A stretch of DNA of 15,763 nucleotides from Mycoemilia scoparia (GCA_027575805.1 JANBPU010000340.1:1-15763); one strand, 5' to 3'. Shown: positions 1 through 9,392, counted from the first letter of the stretch. A program made the numbers and translations. The notes: a model not told the origin generated them from the letters alone.

Positions 1-418
1 AGTAATTTGCCACCAAACCAACCATTTTACTGAATGATGATCCATATGCTTACAAGCGATTCAATTGCCTATTATTCATATTGTTCATATTGTTATTTTG
101 GTAGGTATCTCCCCAACTTAGGTTAGGTTAGGCTAATAGATCAAAAAATGAATTAGCAAGATAGCTTGGATTCCGTGATTTGTCGGTTTCTGAAGAATTT
201 TTGGTTGAGTCTTTGACTGCTATTGCTTGTATTATTATCGTTAAAGGCACTGTTGATTTGCTTTGGAACGTATCCTTTCAAAGTTTTGAGCCTTTCGTTT
301 TATATGTCTGAGCTTGTGTATAATCTAATAAATACCCGGGAGACCTTTTTTTAAATCAAAACATAAATGATAGCTTATCATGTATATTTACAAAGCATTT
401 CTCACAGCAATAGCGACA
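1..418. other. Intergenic flank downstream of CTC1, no gene seen
   Basis: AT-rich non-coding sequence at the window edge, beyond the CTC1 stop codon, which is on the minus strand. It contains two tandem copies of a 9-bp unit (TTCATATTG, 75-92) and three exact tandem TTAGG units (118-132). I see no ORF of substance, tRNA-like T-loop or clear polyadenylation signal for the minus-strand gene. Confidence 0.6.
118..132 (+). repeat. (TTAGG)3 telomere-like short tandem repeat
   Basis: Three exact tandem TTAGG units followed by C. The unit resembles telomere repeats (TTAGGG in most fungi, TTAGG in arthropods). At 15 bp it could easily be chance. It lies about 290 bp past the stop codon of the CTC1 gene. 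There is no sign that this is a chromosome end. Confidence 0.5.
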
Positions 419-3400
419 TCAAAAAACACTATCATCATCAAGCAAATAACTACAAAAAGAAAGTATATCTATAGTATTGATTTGGACCGCATAAAGTTCT
501 AATGGCTCATTTCGAATAACTGTATAAACCCTATTGCCATTGGGTCCATACCGAACAGTAGAATCCTGAATTCCAGGCTGTCCACCATCACTCCCACCCC
601 TATTTCTGTCTTCAATAGCAATAACATTAAACCTCTTGGTAATCCACTTATCCACTGATCCAAATCCACTGGGTAAATACTTTTCCAATATATTTTGCAA
701 CTCTACAAGCTGCTTATTTCCTTCAGACGATCCGGTGACACCACCATTACTACCTCGTTGATATTGCTTATGCTGGTATTTATCTCGATTATAAAAATCC
801 CTATTTGTCATCGAAGAGTATAAAGAAATGGGCTCATCGATACATCCATTAGGTAATTGAACAACTTTTTTGTAAATATCTTTCAACTCTTTGTAATTTA
901 AGCTTGGCAAAAGGGATTGAATGTCTCGAAGATTGTCAATCCTTAATTTTGCAGTTGCTGTTCCATCACTAATACGACACCTCATTTGAGTTTCTGGAAT
1001 AGCTTGCGAATAGGGCGGAGTAATATACGATGAACAGTGGCAAGTATTTGAGGATATGACTGTGTGGCATACTTGACAATAGAATTTGAGTGACCATTTA
1101 TCTATTGATTCTATTTGGACTCTTATTAGCGATTCTTTTTTGAGATTTGATGGTGTTTCGGTTGATATTTGAGAGTTGTTTAGGGATTGTGATGAGCTTG
1201 TGTAGGTGTGTATATTGTTTAGAAGCAAGTCAGCCAGGCTTATGGCTTTCATACCAGCATGGGAATTATATTCCAGATTCATGGGATCTGTTGACGTATT
1301 GTCATTTGGTTTGTCCTTTCCTTCAATGGAATGGTCATATAAATGCTCAAGAATCCGCGGTACTAATAATGATATTGCTAGGGAAGAATGGCCACTACAC
1401 ATTTTTGATTTTGTAAGAGAAATGTTAATGCTACTACTCTCTAAAGGTCTTAAAACAGACTCCCCGGTAGTAACAAAGTATGTTTTGCCACTATTTTCCG
1501 ATGTGGTGAGCTTGACATTATGGAATTCGACTATCATCCCAGGTAAAAGTGCACCAGGATATATAGAATTTGGATCTGTGGATTGAGTATCGATATAGCC
1601 AGTTATTTTTTCAGCACCGATATGACCAGAATAACTCGAGCACATATCGCTAACTTGAATGGTTATTGATCTTGTTGTTTGCAAGATACTGAAGTTGCTG
1701 GAATTGGGGTTATGATTTTGAAGCTCCAGGCCCATTGATATTGTGGACCTAGTCAAGGGGTCTAGAGAACATGATACGATTGAATTGTCTTTAATCATTC
1801 CTATAAATGATATAATTCTTGCCTTTGAACTTCCACTATTTTGGGTTATCTTGACCAGAGAGTTTAGGACTTGCTTCAATGTTGGTGGGACGAATTGTTT
1901 TGCGGATCTTGATGTTGTTAAAAGTGGATCAGGTGCTTCATTTTTAGAAATGGTGGTGATAAGAGTTTCTAGAGAATCATGATCTAGATTTACCAGAGGC
2001 AAAGGACTATAGGCTTCATGGGCAATATGGTCAAGAGATACTTCGGAAACGAAGTCGACATCTGACACTTCAATGGCTATAGGATCGTTGCTATTGTTTG
2101 ATGCTCTCGCACTCACACCATTCACAAGTACTGGTTTTTCCTTAAGTGACCGGTTGTCAGTACCCAACGCAACAAAGTATAGTCGGTACTGTTTCAAATA
2201 AATTTGAGAACTACTGTGCTTGACCGTCATCAGACACTTTTTGGGTGTATCTAGTTTGATCTTAAATATAGAGTCATCATCGTGATCCAATGGTCTCGAA
2301 TAGCTACTCTTGATCTTTAATACCAGGTCATCAATCGATTTGTTTTCGCTACCGCCATCACCGACATTCCTGCCATTATTGCTGGTTATAGATTTTATTT
2401 GAAATAGGTGACCGTAATAAGTAATCCTGGTTGCTAACATGTACGAATTCTCATCAACGTCGGATTTTGTTGGGCTGAGAGACGTGTAAATAAATACGTA
2501 CCCTTCCTTTTGATATGAATTGGCATACCCAATGATATTTCCAGCATTTCCAAATATATCCGGGCATGCAAAACTACGTTGGTCATTGTCTTCGCACAAA
2601 ACGTACATATCTTGGGCTCTTGCAACTACTGGTGATTCGTCTATCTCATCGTCATCAATGGGATCTAAAGGCTTGGAGGGTGATTCTGAACTCATGTCGA
2701 ATACTATAGACTCACAGATTCCAGCATATACAGTAAATCCGATAACATCCCCAATCTGAAAACGATCAAACGATGGCAATCTTGGTTGAATATTAGCATC
2801 CATTAAAGAGATTAGATTATTGCAATGATTTCTATTTCCACAACTTTTCTGAATATATTGGGGTTGTTTTATTATAGATACTGGTAATGCCCCACTATCA
2901 TCAGCCAAATACCATCTTCCATCAATTCCAAAACAAAGACGGCCCAGCAAAGCAACATTTGCAAGTCCAAGTTCCCTTAAAGACATACCCTTATTGTCCA
3001 TCAGAGGCAATGTCGATAGAACAGATGGCGAATTTTCTGTGATGGCGTGTTGCTGGTTGGTTGTCAAATGATATTGCAATCGATCTATTAGATTTTGACG
3101 TATCCAAATAATCGGTGCAATACGTGTCTCAAAGCTTGGTCTTTTATCTGTTACATTGCAATTGGAATCGTGGTCAAGGAATGGGAATGATGTATGGTGG
3201 GTTTTAGAACTGTCTGCATCACTGTTGCATAGTTTATTGTATCCAACCCAACCTAGACTCCAATCCATGGCCATCAATAGTTTGTTAAACTTGACAGATA
3301 CTTGGTCGGTTTGACTACCGTTGTCTATATTATCAGGATCTGGCGAATCATCGAGGTTTGCAAATCGTTGGAATTTAGCCACCAGTTGCCAGCAAATTTC

Positions 3401-5191
3401 AACAGTTTCTATGAGTTCAAGTACACTCATCTTTCTCCAAATGTATTCATCGATGTTGACAAGGGACTTGTATCTTTTCGAGGCCATAATCAGGCAACTA
3501 CCAATAGGCGATTTGAATTCTCTTGGAAATGAAGATAACGGAAACTCAACTACTCGAATTGATGACTTTGGACAAGCAGCGAATATAGAAAGTGTTTTTA
3601 ATTCTGGCTTATCGCTTTTACTGACTGGCTGACTCTGAAACCCACACACCTGGGTATTCATTGACTGATTCATCAGGTCAAAAGCAAAGGACTGGGTTCC
3701 AAAATCAAAAGACTGTGTGCTATTGTCAGTTTGTGTTGCAGCCGTATCTAAACCAGCTGCCCGCCTTTGCTTGTGCTGATAGTCGTCCTTGACATCCTGG
3801 CAATCTTGCCATACCTTTATCCATTCCCACTTATAAGCATCAGTATTTTTTAAAACTATGATGTGCACATTATCAATGGCTATACGAGCTCCTGGTCTCA
3901 GCGGATTATTGTGGGGCAAATAGGATGGATAATTTGAAAGGAATAACAAGTGGGTGTTATCGAGTTCATATATACCGATCCACTCATCTATGGTTTTTGT
4001 GACTTCGCCAATGTAGCTGATAAGCCTGTGATCTGAAGTTGATATATTTGGATCTATATTTTCTGATGTCAAATTTTCGTTTGTTTGCTCCTGTTTTTGT
4101 TGTTGATGCTGCTGCGGATGCTGTCTGTCACTAAGCTTCAATGATTTGTTTGTATATCGGGGCGGGATGGTAGATTTACGACAGGAAGCGAGTGTATTGG
4201 TAAATATTGGATATTTTGTTGCAAAGTTGACATCAACCATATCCAGATGGTTGCTTAGGTAAATTTTTGTATCATTGAGGGAAGAACAAAATACGAGCTG
4301 CTTATCTGGAGCAATGGATATGTCTGATGTATCGGTGAGTCGAATATTTAGTGCTTTTAGGGAGAGGTGTGTCACATAGACGTCATCCCCAACGTTAAGA
4401 GCTGGATAAACTGATAGTGCCTCATCACCTGCCAATAACAAAACTGTCTGCCCATTTTGGTCCATAGAACCAGTATCTAGTTGTGTGGATTGCTCTGTTT
4501 GCTGCGAGGATTCATCAAATCCAATGACTTCAACAAAATACATTGAATCGAATATTGGGCTTTTAGCCACTACGTTTCCAATAATGCCAACAGGAGCTTG
4601 TCTTTTCGTTCGTTTTTTCGTTAACAGCCTCTTTTTGAGATGTTTTATAACCACCGGTGGTTGAGGCGGATAGCTTTCAAGGGATTCTCTTAGGCCCTCT
4701 AGTACATGGTCTGTAAATACGCCATCCTTCAAGGCCTGAGATCTCCACCAATCTAAAGGTTTTGACAAATTCAGATAATCATCGTTGGAATTTCCAATGA
4801 ATCTTTTGTCGATTAATATAGGCGACTCAAGAACTTCAATGTATGCATATGCCATTGACTTTTGGCCACCAATTTTTACTGGTGGCGGAATGTACCTCCA
4901 TGAATATATCAGAACAAATAGATCATCACTTGCCCACTCTTTTTCATACCTGCCAAAATGGCATTGAATCTTATGGCCTTTACTTTGACGAGAATAATCT
5001 GAGAATAGTATCGAGCCAGCAGTTACGAAGAATGGTGGTGCAGAGGTTTCTTCATCCTTGAAGACTACACAAAGTTGGCCAAATAGGGCTGGGATTTTGG
5101 TGGGTGAAGAATCATGTTGACCCTGTTGTTCCTGTTTACTCTGGGCTTGTTGGTTTATTATATGCTCAACTGATACAATATCAACACACAT
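419..5191 (-). CDS. CTC1: CTC1-like subunit of the CST telomere complex
   Basis: Probable large subunit of CST, the RPA-like complex that binds single-stranded DNA, limits telomerase and recruits polymerase alpha-primase for C-strand fill-in in the nucleus. The frame is a single exon of about 1590 residues. The first ATG is at 5191; the open frame runs a few codons further upstream but without an ATG. Features shared with vertebrate CTC1 appear in the same order: a Trp-Tyr-Pro-Pro segment (WRYIPPPV, about residues 101-108); LISYIGEVT...GIYELD followed by LRPG...VHII (about 386-452); LLGRLC...LADDSGALP (about 743-771); a zinc-ribbon-like C-x2-C-x8-C-x-C (about 1369-1387) followed by CRISDGTATAKLRI, as in the OB fold near the human C terminus; and NEPLELYAV near the end. 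The inserts are low complexity, including a Gln-rich run near 355-370. Human CTC1 is about 1217 residues, so this one is expanded. The identification rests on remembered family sequence and motif order, not on a search. The alternative is another multi-OB-fold ssDNA-binding protein. Confidence 0.82.
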   Translation of the reverse strand: MCVDIVSVEHIINQQAQSKQEQQGQHDSSPTKIPALFGQLCVVFKDEETSAPPFFVTAGSILFSDYSRQSKGHKIQCHFGRYEKEWASDDLFVLIYSWRYIPPPVKIGGQKSMAYAYIEVLESPILIDKRFIGNSNDDYLNLSKPLDWWRSQALKDGVFTDHVLEGLRESLESYPPQPPVVIKHLKKRLLTKKRTKRQAPVGIIGNVVAKSPIFDSMYFVEVIGFDESSQQTEQSTQLDTGSMDQNGQTVLLLAGDEALSVYPALNVGDDVYVTHLSLKALNIRLTDTSDISIAPDKQLVFCSSLNDTKIYLSNHLDMVDVNFATKYPIFTNTLASCRKSTIPPRYTNKSLKLSDRQHPQQHQQQKQEQTNENLTSENIDPNISTSDHRLISYIGEVTKTIDEWIGIYELDNTHLLFLSNYPSYLPHNNPLRPGARIAIDNVHIIVLKNTDAYKWEWIKVWQDCQDVKDDYQHKQRRAAGLDTAATQTDNSTQSFDFGTQSFAFDLMNQSMNTQVCGFQSQPVSKSDKPELKTLSIFAACPKSSIRVVEFPLSSFPREFKSPIGSCLIMASKRYKSLVNIDEYIWRKMSVLELIETVEICWQLVAKFQRFANLDDSPDPDNIDNGSQTDQVSVKFNKLLMAMDWSLGWVGYNKLCNSDADSSKTHHTSFPFLDHDSNCNVTDKRPSFETRIAPIIWIRQNLIDRLQYHLTTNQQHAITENSPSVLSTLPLMDNKGMSLRELGLANVALLGRLCFGIDGRWYLADDSGALPVSIIKQPQYIQKSCGNRNHCNNLISLMDANIQPRLPSFDRFQIGDVIGFTVYAGICESIVFDMSSESPSKPLDPIDDDEIDESPVVARAQDMYVLCEDNDQRSFACPDIFGNAGNIIGYANSYQKEGYVFIYTSLSPTKSDVDENSYMLATRITYYGHLFQIKSITSNNGRNVGDGGSENKSIDDLVLKIKSSYSRPLDHDDDSIFKIKLDTPKKCLMTVKHSSSQIYLKQYRLYFVALGTDNRSLKEKPVLVNGVSARASNNSNDPIAIEVSDVDFVSEVSLDHIAHEAYSPLPLVNLDHDSLETLITTISKNEAPDPLLTTSRSAKQFVPPTLKQVLNSLVKITQNSGSSKARIISFIGMIKDNSIVSCSLDPLTRSTISMGLELQNHNPNSSNFSILQTTRSITIQVSDMCSSYSGHIGAEKITGYIDTQSTDPNSIYPGALLPGMIVEFHNVKLTTSENSGKTYFVTTGESVLRPLESSSINISLTKSKMCSGHSSLAISLLVPRILEHLYDHSIEGKDKPNDNTSTDPMNLEYNSHAGMKAISLADLLLNNIHTYTSSSQSLNNSQISTETPSNLKKESLIRVQIESIDKWSLKFYCQVCHTVISSNTCHCSSYITPPYSQAIPETQMRCRISDGTATAKLRIDNLRDIQSLLPSLNYKELKDIYKKVVQLPNGCIDEPISLYSSMTNRDFYNRDKYQHKQYQRGSNGGVTGSSEGNKQLVELQNILEKYLPSGFGSVDKWITKRFNVIAIEDRNRGGSDGGQPGIQDSTVRYGPNGNRVYTVIRNEPLELYAVQINTIDILSFCSYLLDDDSVF

Positions 5192-6458
5192 TAATTCACT
5201 CAATATACAAGATGGTGGTATGCAAAATAAAATTGAAATAAAAAAATTGTTTTTTGTATATTTAGTTTGCCTTGCCAGATGGTTAGATTTATGGGTTTAT
5301 CCGGAACTTTACATTTTCTGGTCTTAATGTGTATTATAATTTTTTTCATTCAAAACTTTGTATAATTGAAGCTCAATAAATTTTGTACTGATGAAAATTG
5401 CTATTATGTCTATGTAATTAGCCTAATTTATAGTGATATCAATGAGTTTTGAAATCTTTGTGTCTAGGTATTTAAAATAATGAACAGAGGGAGCTAAATG
5501 GTAATAGGCGCGAGACAAAAATTACACTATGAAGTTGGAATTTGAGAGTTAAACTGTAGTCATTGATTCAGATATGTTACAAAATTAACCATTATTCTTG
5601 TAAATAATAGAAAGATGAGAGCACCAAACCCAAAATTTTAATAAATTGAATAGGAAGCTTATTTCTCTTTGAAATCCCAAACATGAGGGTTGGGAACTGA
5701 ATAAAATAAAATTGAATTTAAAGACATTTTTTCCTGTGGTGGAAAGCGCACTACGCACATACATGTGGTCTACAAACCCCAATTTTCACTGTAGTTGCAA
5801 CAGTTACAGACAAACTTGAAATTTTTGTGGTAAAATTCAAGATATAAAATGTTATTGAAAGTTTCGAGTTACACTGATAATCAAAAAATAGAACTCCTTG
5901 ACTTATTTAGTGTGTACTCAACCACTAACAATTATAAAGATATCAACAATTTCTAATGTAAACAAATGTTCCAACAGATCTAAATCAGCTATTTTTCAAC
6001 ATCATAACAAAAAACTTCCCAGCAAATAAAAATTTAGAAATTTCACAACTTATTTATTCAGAATGGACTTTACAAAATTTGTCATTCATTAACTGTAAAC
6101 CCCTAAACTTTTATTTGTTTTTAAACATTTTGTAAAACCGACTAAATTTCTCCATTATTTCTGTCCTACTTTGTCAATTTTTTTGCAAATTATCAAAAAA
6201 AATTGGCCCAAAGTGCATAATTATTAGTATTATTTATGTTTTCTATAATTTTTACATGTACATTGTTTTAGTATATTCTGTAATGCCTTGGAAATGTATT
6301 TAAAGCCCCTCCCACCTACATGAAGCAAATAGTTTTCATATCTTCTTTTCTCTGCTCAATCCACCCCATCTTCCTCCTCGCCATCTCTCACAGCCACTCG
6401 CAAAGTCACTAGGTCAACTTCTTATCAGGTTTCTGCTCGCCAATTTCTCACAAGGAAA
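5192..6458. other. Divergent AT-rich spacer between CTC1 and the unknown gene
   Basis: About 1.27 kb of strongly AT-rich sequence between two divergent genes, so it should hold both promoters. The right end carries a TATA-like box (6297-6305) and then a pyrimidine-rich leader (about 6335-6450), the usual appearance of a fungal transcription start region. On the CTC1 side I see no clear TATA box. I see no convincing coding ORF, tRNA or repeat. Confidence 0.6.
6297..6305 (+). promoter_or_regulatory. TATA-like box upstream of the 6459 gene
   Basis: TATTTAAAG lies about 155 bp before the ATG and is followed by a long pyrimidine-rich tract. The identical nonamer occurs upstream of the asparagine synthetase gene (12058-12066), which supports a promoter role. 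No transcript start can be read from the DNA. Confidence 0.4.
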
Positions 6459-7409
6459 ATGGACAAAAAAGAAATAACCAGTCTCATTTTTTTTGTGCCA
6501 GAAAAAGTGGATAAAAAGGAGGAACTTGCTGAACAACTGAGACCCCGCCTTGAACAGCTGAGGCACCACCTTGCCCAACTTGATCGCACCCTCAAAAACA
6601 ACGGTTATCAGAATTGTGACATCCTTCCAAATCTCCAAAGGTTTATCCATCTTGCAGTTTATCTTGTTGATAAAGTCAATACAGGAACCAAATATGATAG
6701 TGATTTACTAAGCTCGATCTTTGTGAAAATTGCTCTCAAATATTTGGGTAGGTATCAGATATGTGCTCGCCACAGAAAAGGCACAATTAACGGTAACGGC
6801 CATTTTAACTACAACAGTGTTTTGGGAATCTCTGTCACTCCTAATAATAACAATGGTCGTCAGCTTAAAGTGCTTGAGCATTGGTTTTTATTTCAGGCCC
6901 ATGCAGCAGTTTTTATCAAGCTTTTGTTTTTGGAGTGCATCGAGTTGTCCAAAATACGCAACGAAGCCATTACTGGTGTACTTGGAAAGCATGTAAATCT
7001 TACAATGGCTATACTGAGTAACCGAAATTGTTTTGAAGAGAAGCTTCCTCTTGATATTGAGAGTACAGGCTTTGTGAGCTCCAATAGTGATGAGAGCCAG
7101 GGTGAAGTGGAAATTGACGAAGATTTGAATTCAAATACTCCTGTATTTTCCTTGAACTATTGTGCTAATAGTATTGGAGACATTTCCACAGTCTTGAGAG
7201 ATCACCAGGAACTTATCGACCAAAATTTTCAAGGTCAGGGGACATCTCGGTTGAAGTCAGTCTTGAATAATATAATAGATCCTAATAGCCTGGTGGGTTC
7301 TTTATTGAATATGGTCTTGGATGTTATAATAGGTTCTGATGACCAACAGGAATATCGATTTGATATTTTTCAGTACACGGTATTGACCTTAAACTTATAC
7401 TTTTCTTGA
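6459..7409 (+). CDS. Hypothetical protein, mostly alpha-helical, 316 residues
   Basis: I do not recognise the family. The frame is open from ATG 6459, the first ATG after a pyrimidine-rich leader, to a TGA at 7407. The N-terminal part (about 10-50) is charged with a Leu/Glu/Lys periodicity (EELAEQLRPRLEQLRHHLAQ) that suggests a coiled coil or long helix. Further helical segments follow. An acidic Ser/Glu/Asp linker (SNSDESQGEVEIDEDLNSN) sits near 207-227, and the end is hydrophobic. There is no signal peptide and no obvious catalytic motif. A stretch that looks like an intron lies inside the frame: a GTAGGTATC-type donor near 6748-6752 and a pyrimidine-rich TTTTTATTTCAG acceptor ending at 6896. 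Using either donor with that acceptor breaks the downstream frame, so the unspliced reading is preferred. A polyadenylation-like AATAAA follows the stop by about 65 bp. The existence of a gene is fairly likely; its function is unknown. Confidence 0.6.
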   Translation: MDKKEITSLIFFVPEKVDKKEELAEQLRPRLEQLRHHLAQLDRTLKNNGYQNCDILPNLQRFIHLAVYLVDKVNTGTKYDSDLLSSIFVKIALKYLGRYQICARHRKGTINGNGHFNYNSVLGISVTPNNNNGRQLKVLEHWFLFQAHAAVFIKLLFLECIELSKIRNEAITGVLGKHVNLTMAILSNRNCFEEKLPLDIESTGFVSSNSDESQGEVEIDEDLNSNTPVFSLNYCANSIGDISTVLRDHQELIDQNFQGQGTSRLKSVLNNIIDPNSLVGSLLNMVLDVIIGSDDQQEYRFDIFQYTVLTLNLYFS

Positions 7410-7472
7410 GCAGTTTTAGAATGCGTCTTCTATAGTTTAAGTATTTTTTTATAAACCTCTTTATGGAGGATA

Positions 7473-7478
7473 AATAAA
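7473..7478 (+). promoter_or_regulatory. Candidate polyadenylation signal of the 6459 gene
   Basis: AATAAA about 65 bp after the TGA stop, in an AT-rich context. This is a plausible 3'-end signal by position only. Confidence 0.4.
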
Positions 7479-7608
7479 ATTTTACCACCCTGAAAATATT
7501 GTGTGAATTTTGACAAAAAAGAGTGTGTATGCTATGTCAATTTTTATATAGAACTATATTGCAAATAAAATATCTACTTTTTACACCTATTTCCTTGTTG
7601 GAGAAGTC

Positions 7609-7712
7609 GTATGTATAATAATTCTTGAAAGGTATCTTTTGGTGGCCAACGATTATAGGTGCAATCACAGTTGGCTATCAAATAGTCACCCTTCAAAAAC
7701 AACCACTCATAT
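7609..7712. mobile_element. MITE-like inverted-repeat element, copy 1
   Basis: This 104-bp block aligns without gaps to 14675-14778, with 86 of 104 positions identical (counted by hand). Its ends form imperfect inverted repeats of about 25 bp: the left arm ends TTCTTGAAAGGT (7622-7633) and the right arm begins ACCCTTCAAAAA (7688-7699). A TA dinucleotide lies within the outermost three bases at each end, and homology between the copies stops there. It encodes nothing. Small size, terminal inverted repeats, no coding capacity and dispersed copies fit a non-autonomous DNA transposon (MITE). Tc1/mariner-type TA target duplication is only a guess. Confidence 0.7.
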
Positions 7713-8142
7713 CTACAACATTTCATGAATTTAAAAGAAGCAGGTGATATTGTATAACACAAAACTAACATCGAGTTAAATTAGAGGAATGGAGTAAATC
7801 AACGGTTCCAACTCCTACCTTTTTTGCTCATCAACACAAACTCCAAAAAGCATTGTGTGTCAAAACACATTGATCTGATTAATCTCACTTGCTGATTATA
7901 TCAACAAATTCTCTCTAAATCACATTTTTCACTAAATTTTAGTTTCCCCTAGACAGAGTAGATAATAGTAACAAGAACAGTGAATCAAACTGTAGTGGTA
8001 TTCGATCAACCAAGCCTAGGGTGAGAAAGAGAGAGAGAACAGAAGTGGAGGAGGGTCATGATGCGAATTAAAGTTGGTAGATTTCATTGCTCTTTGCTCA
8101 ACTAATCTTTTATACCTTTTCTTTTTAAAATTATTTTATTAT

Positions 8143-8150
8143 TATAAAAG
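8143..8150 (+). promoter_or_regulatory. TATA box upstream of eIF3f
   Basis: TATAAAAG sits about 165 bp before the eIF3f ATG and is followed by a C- and T-rich stretch and an AC repeat that probably belong to the 5' leader. The call rests on consensus match and position. Confidence 0.45.
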
Positions 8151-8313
8151 ACAGTTCCATACAAAGGGACATACCATATCCTTCTTTTACACTACACTAC
8201 ACACACACACAAGAGGATTTCAACAACCACGCCTATTCCCACTAAATCGCTGTCAAATTCACAAACATAGTACTCGATTTATTATTTCGGCTTAAATACA
8301 AATTTATTTCAAA

Positions 8314-9279
8314 ATGTCTCTAATTCACCTTAACCTCAGCGACCCTACAGAATCCAGCAATATATCGTTCAACACACCATCAGCATTACCCAAATCTTCG
8401 GGAGACGATCAGTTAACCTCAGCTGTCAATTCCAGCCAATTGGTTCAACATACTTACATTCATCCCGTCGTTTTGTTTTCAATTCTTGACCATTACTTGC
8501 GCCGCAATGCCACCCAAGACAACGTAATTGGTACCCTTCTTGGTGTCCTTGGAGATGATGGGCGAATTGTCGAGGTCCGTAGCTGCTACGCTGTTCCTCA
8601 CTACGAAAACGAAACCGAGGTTGAGATGGATATGGAATACCACGGTCAAATGTATAAACTCCACAACAGAGTTAACCAGAAGGAAGTTGTTGTTGGCTGG
8701 TACTCAACTGGCCTAAAGATTTCAAAGTATGCACCACTTATTCATGACTTCTATGTTAAGGCCGCCAAGGCCAGCAAGGTTCCCTCCCCAGTTTATCTGT
8801 TGGTTGATACCGAATTGACTGGAAATAAACTTGGTATCTCAGCCTATGGCTCCTTGCCGGTTGGCACTGACAAGAATTCGGAAAACGCCCTGTTCTTGCC
8901 TGTCCCTTACTCGATCCATTATCCCAACGCTGAACGCAATGCTTTGGATACCATTTCTAAGGCCAAGGATGATGGCGCTGATGGAATTGCTTCTTTGGTT
9001 ACAGATATTGAAAAGTTTGAAGCATCGATTGAAGAACTTATTCAGATGCTCGATAGGGTTTCCAAATATGTTCAGTCTGTTTGTGACGGCAAGGTTGACC
9101 CTGATAACGCTGTTGGCAGATATTTGAGTGATACTTTGTCTTGTATCCCTAAGGTTGATCCTGATAACTTGGACGCTTTGTTCCAGAGCCATCTCCAAGA
9201 TCTTCTCATGATTGTTTACCTTTCTAACCTTACTCGTGTTCAGCTCAACATCTCCGACCGCCTGCAGCGCATCGCCTAA
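8314..9279 (+). CDS. eIF3f: Translation initiation factor eIF3 subunit f
   Basis: Subunit f of the eIF3 complex, which scaffolds 43S pre-initiation complex assembly on the cytosolic 40S ribosome. The gene is an intronless frame of 321 residues; human eIF3f is 357, with a longer N-terminal tail. An MPN domain starts at YIHPVVLFSILDHYLRR (about 49-65), followed by NVIGTLLG, then VVGWYSTGLKISKYAPLIHDFY in the position where catalytic MPN+ proteins carry His-x-His. That JAMM zinc-binding motif is absent, as expected for eIF3f, so the protein is structural rather than a deubiquitinase. The C-terminal helical part (about 230-321) contains the MIF4/PCI-contacting region typical of the family. The start is the first ATG after a TATA box and leader, giving a context of AAAATG. 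The paralog with the most similar layout is eIF3h, but the spacing and C-terminal sequence fit eIF3f better. Confidence 0.9.
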   Translation: MSLIHLNLSDPTESSNISFNTPSALPKSSGDDQLTSAVNSSQLVQHTYIHPVVLFSILDHYLRRNATQDNVIGTLLGVLGDDGRIVEVRSCYAVPHYENETEVEMDMEYHGQMYKLHNRVNQKEVVVGWYSTGLKISKYAPLIHDFYVKAAKASKVPSPVYLLVDTELTGNKLGISAYGSLPVGTDKNSENALFLPVPYSIHYPNAERNALDTISKAKDDGADGIASLVTDIEKFEASIEELIQMLDRVSKYVQSVCDGKVDPDNAVGRYLSDTLSCIPKVDPDNLDALFQSHLQDLLMIVYLSNLTRVQLNISDRLQRIA

Positions 9280-9392
9280 ACATCTCTTCATTTTCTCTTT
9301 GCTTCTAACCCCTCTATATACATATATATTTTCAACCATTTTTGCTGTCTAGCTAAATAGTTCTATTAAAATACTAGTATTAATAGTAAGCC

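Larger units (their letters stand above)
7410..8313. other. Spacer between the unknown gene and eIF3f
   Basis: About 900 bp of AT-rich non-coding DNA. It holds a poly(A)-like signal (7473-7478) for the upstream gene, the 104-bp inverted-repeat element copy 1 (7609-7712), a GA-rich run near 8022-8039, a TATA box (8143-8150) and an AC-rich run near 8190-8212 in the presumed eIF3f leader. Short ORFs across the repeat are not credible as genes. Confidence 0.6.

Noticed and set aside
4649..4662. Perfect 14-bp palindrome AACCACCGGTGGTT
   Set aside because: It lies inside CTC1 coding sequence, where the codons explain it (Val-Val-Ile-type and Pro-rich stretch). There is no second copy and no regulatory context.
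7574..7771. Short minus-strand frame across inverted-repeat copy 1
   Set aside because: It consists largely of the repeat element itself; the second copy does not preserve the same frame as a protein.
8839..9339. A 166-codon minus-strand frame over eIF3f
   Set aside because: It is the shadow of the eIF3f reading frame, with no promoter or conserved motif of its own.
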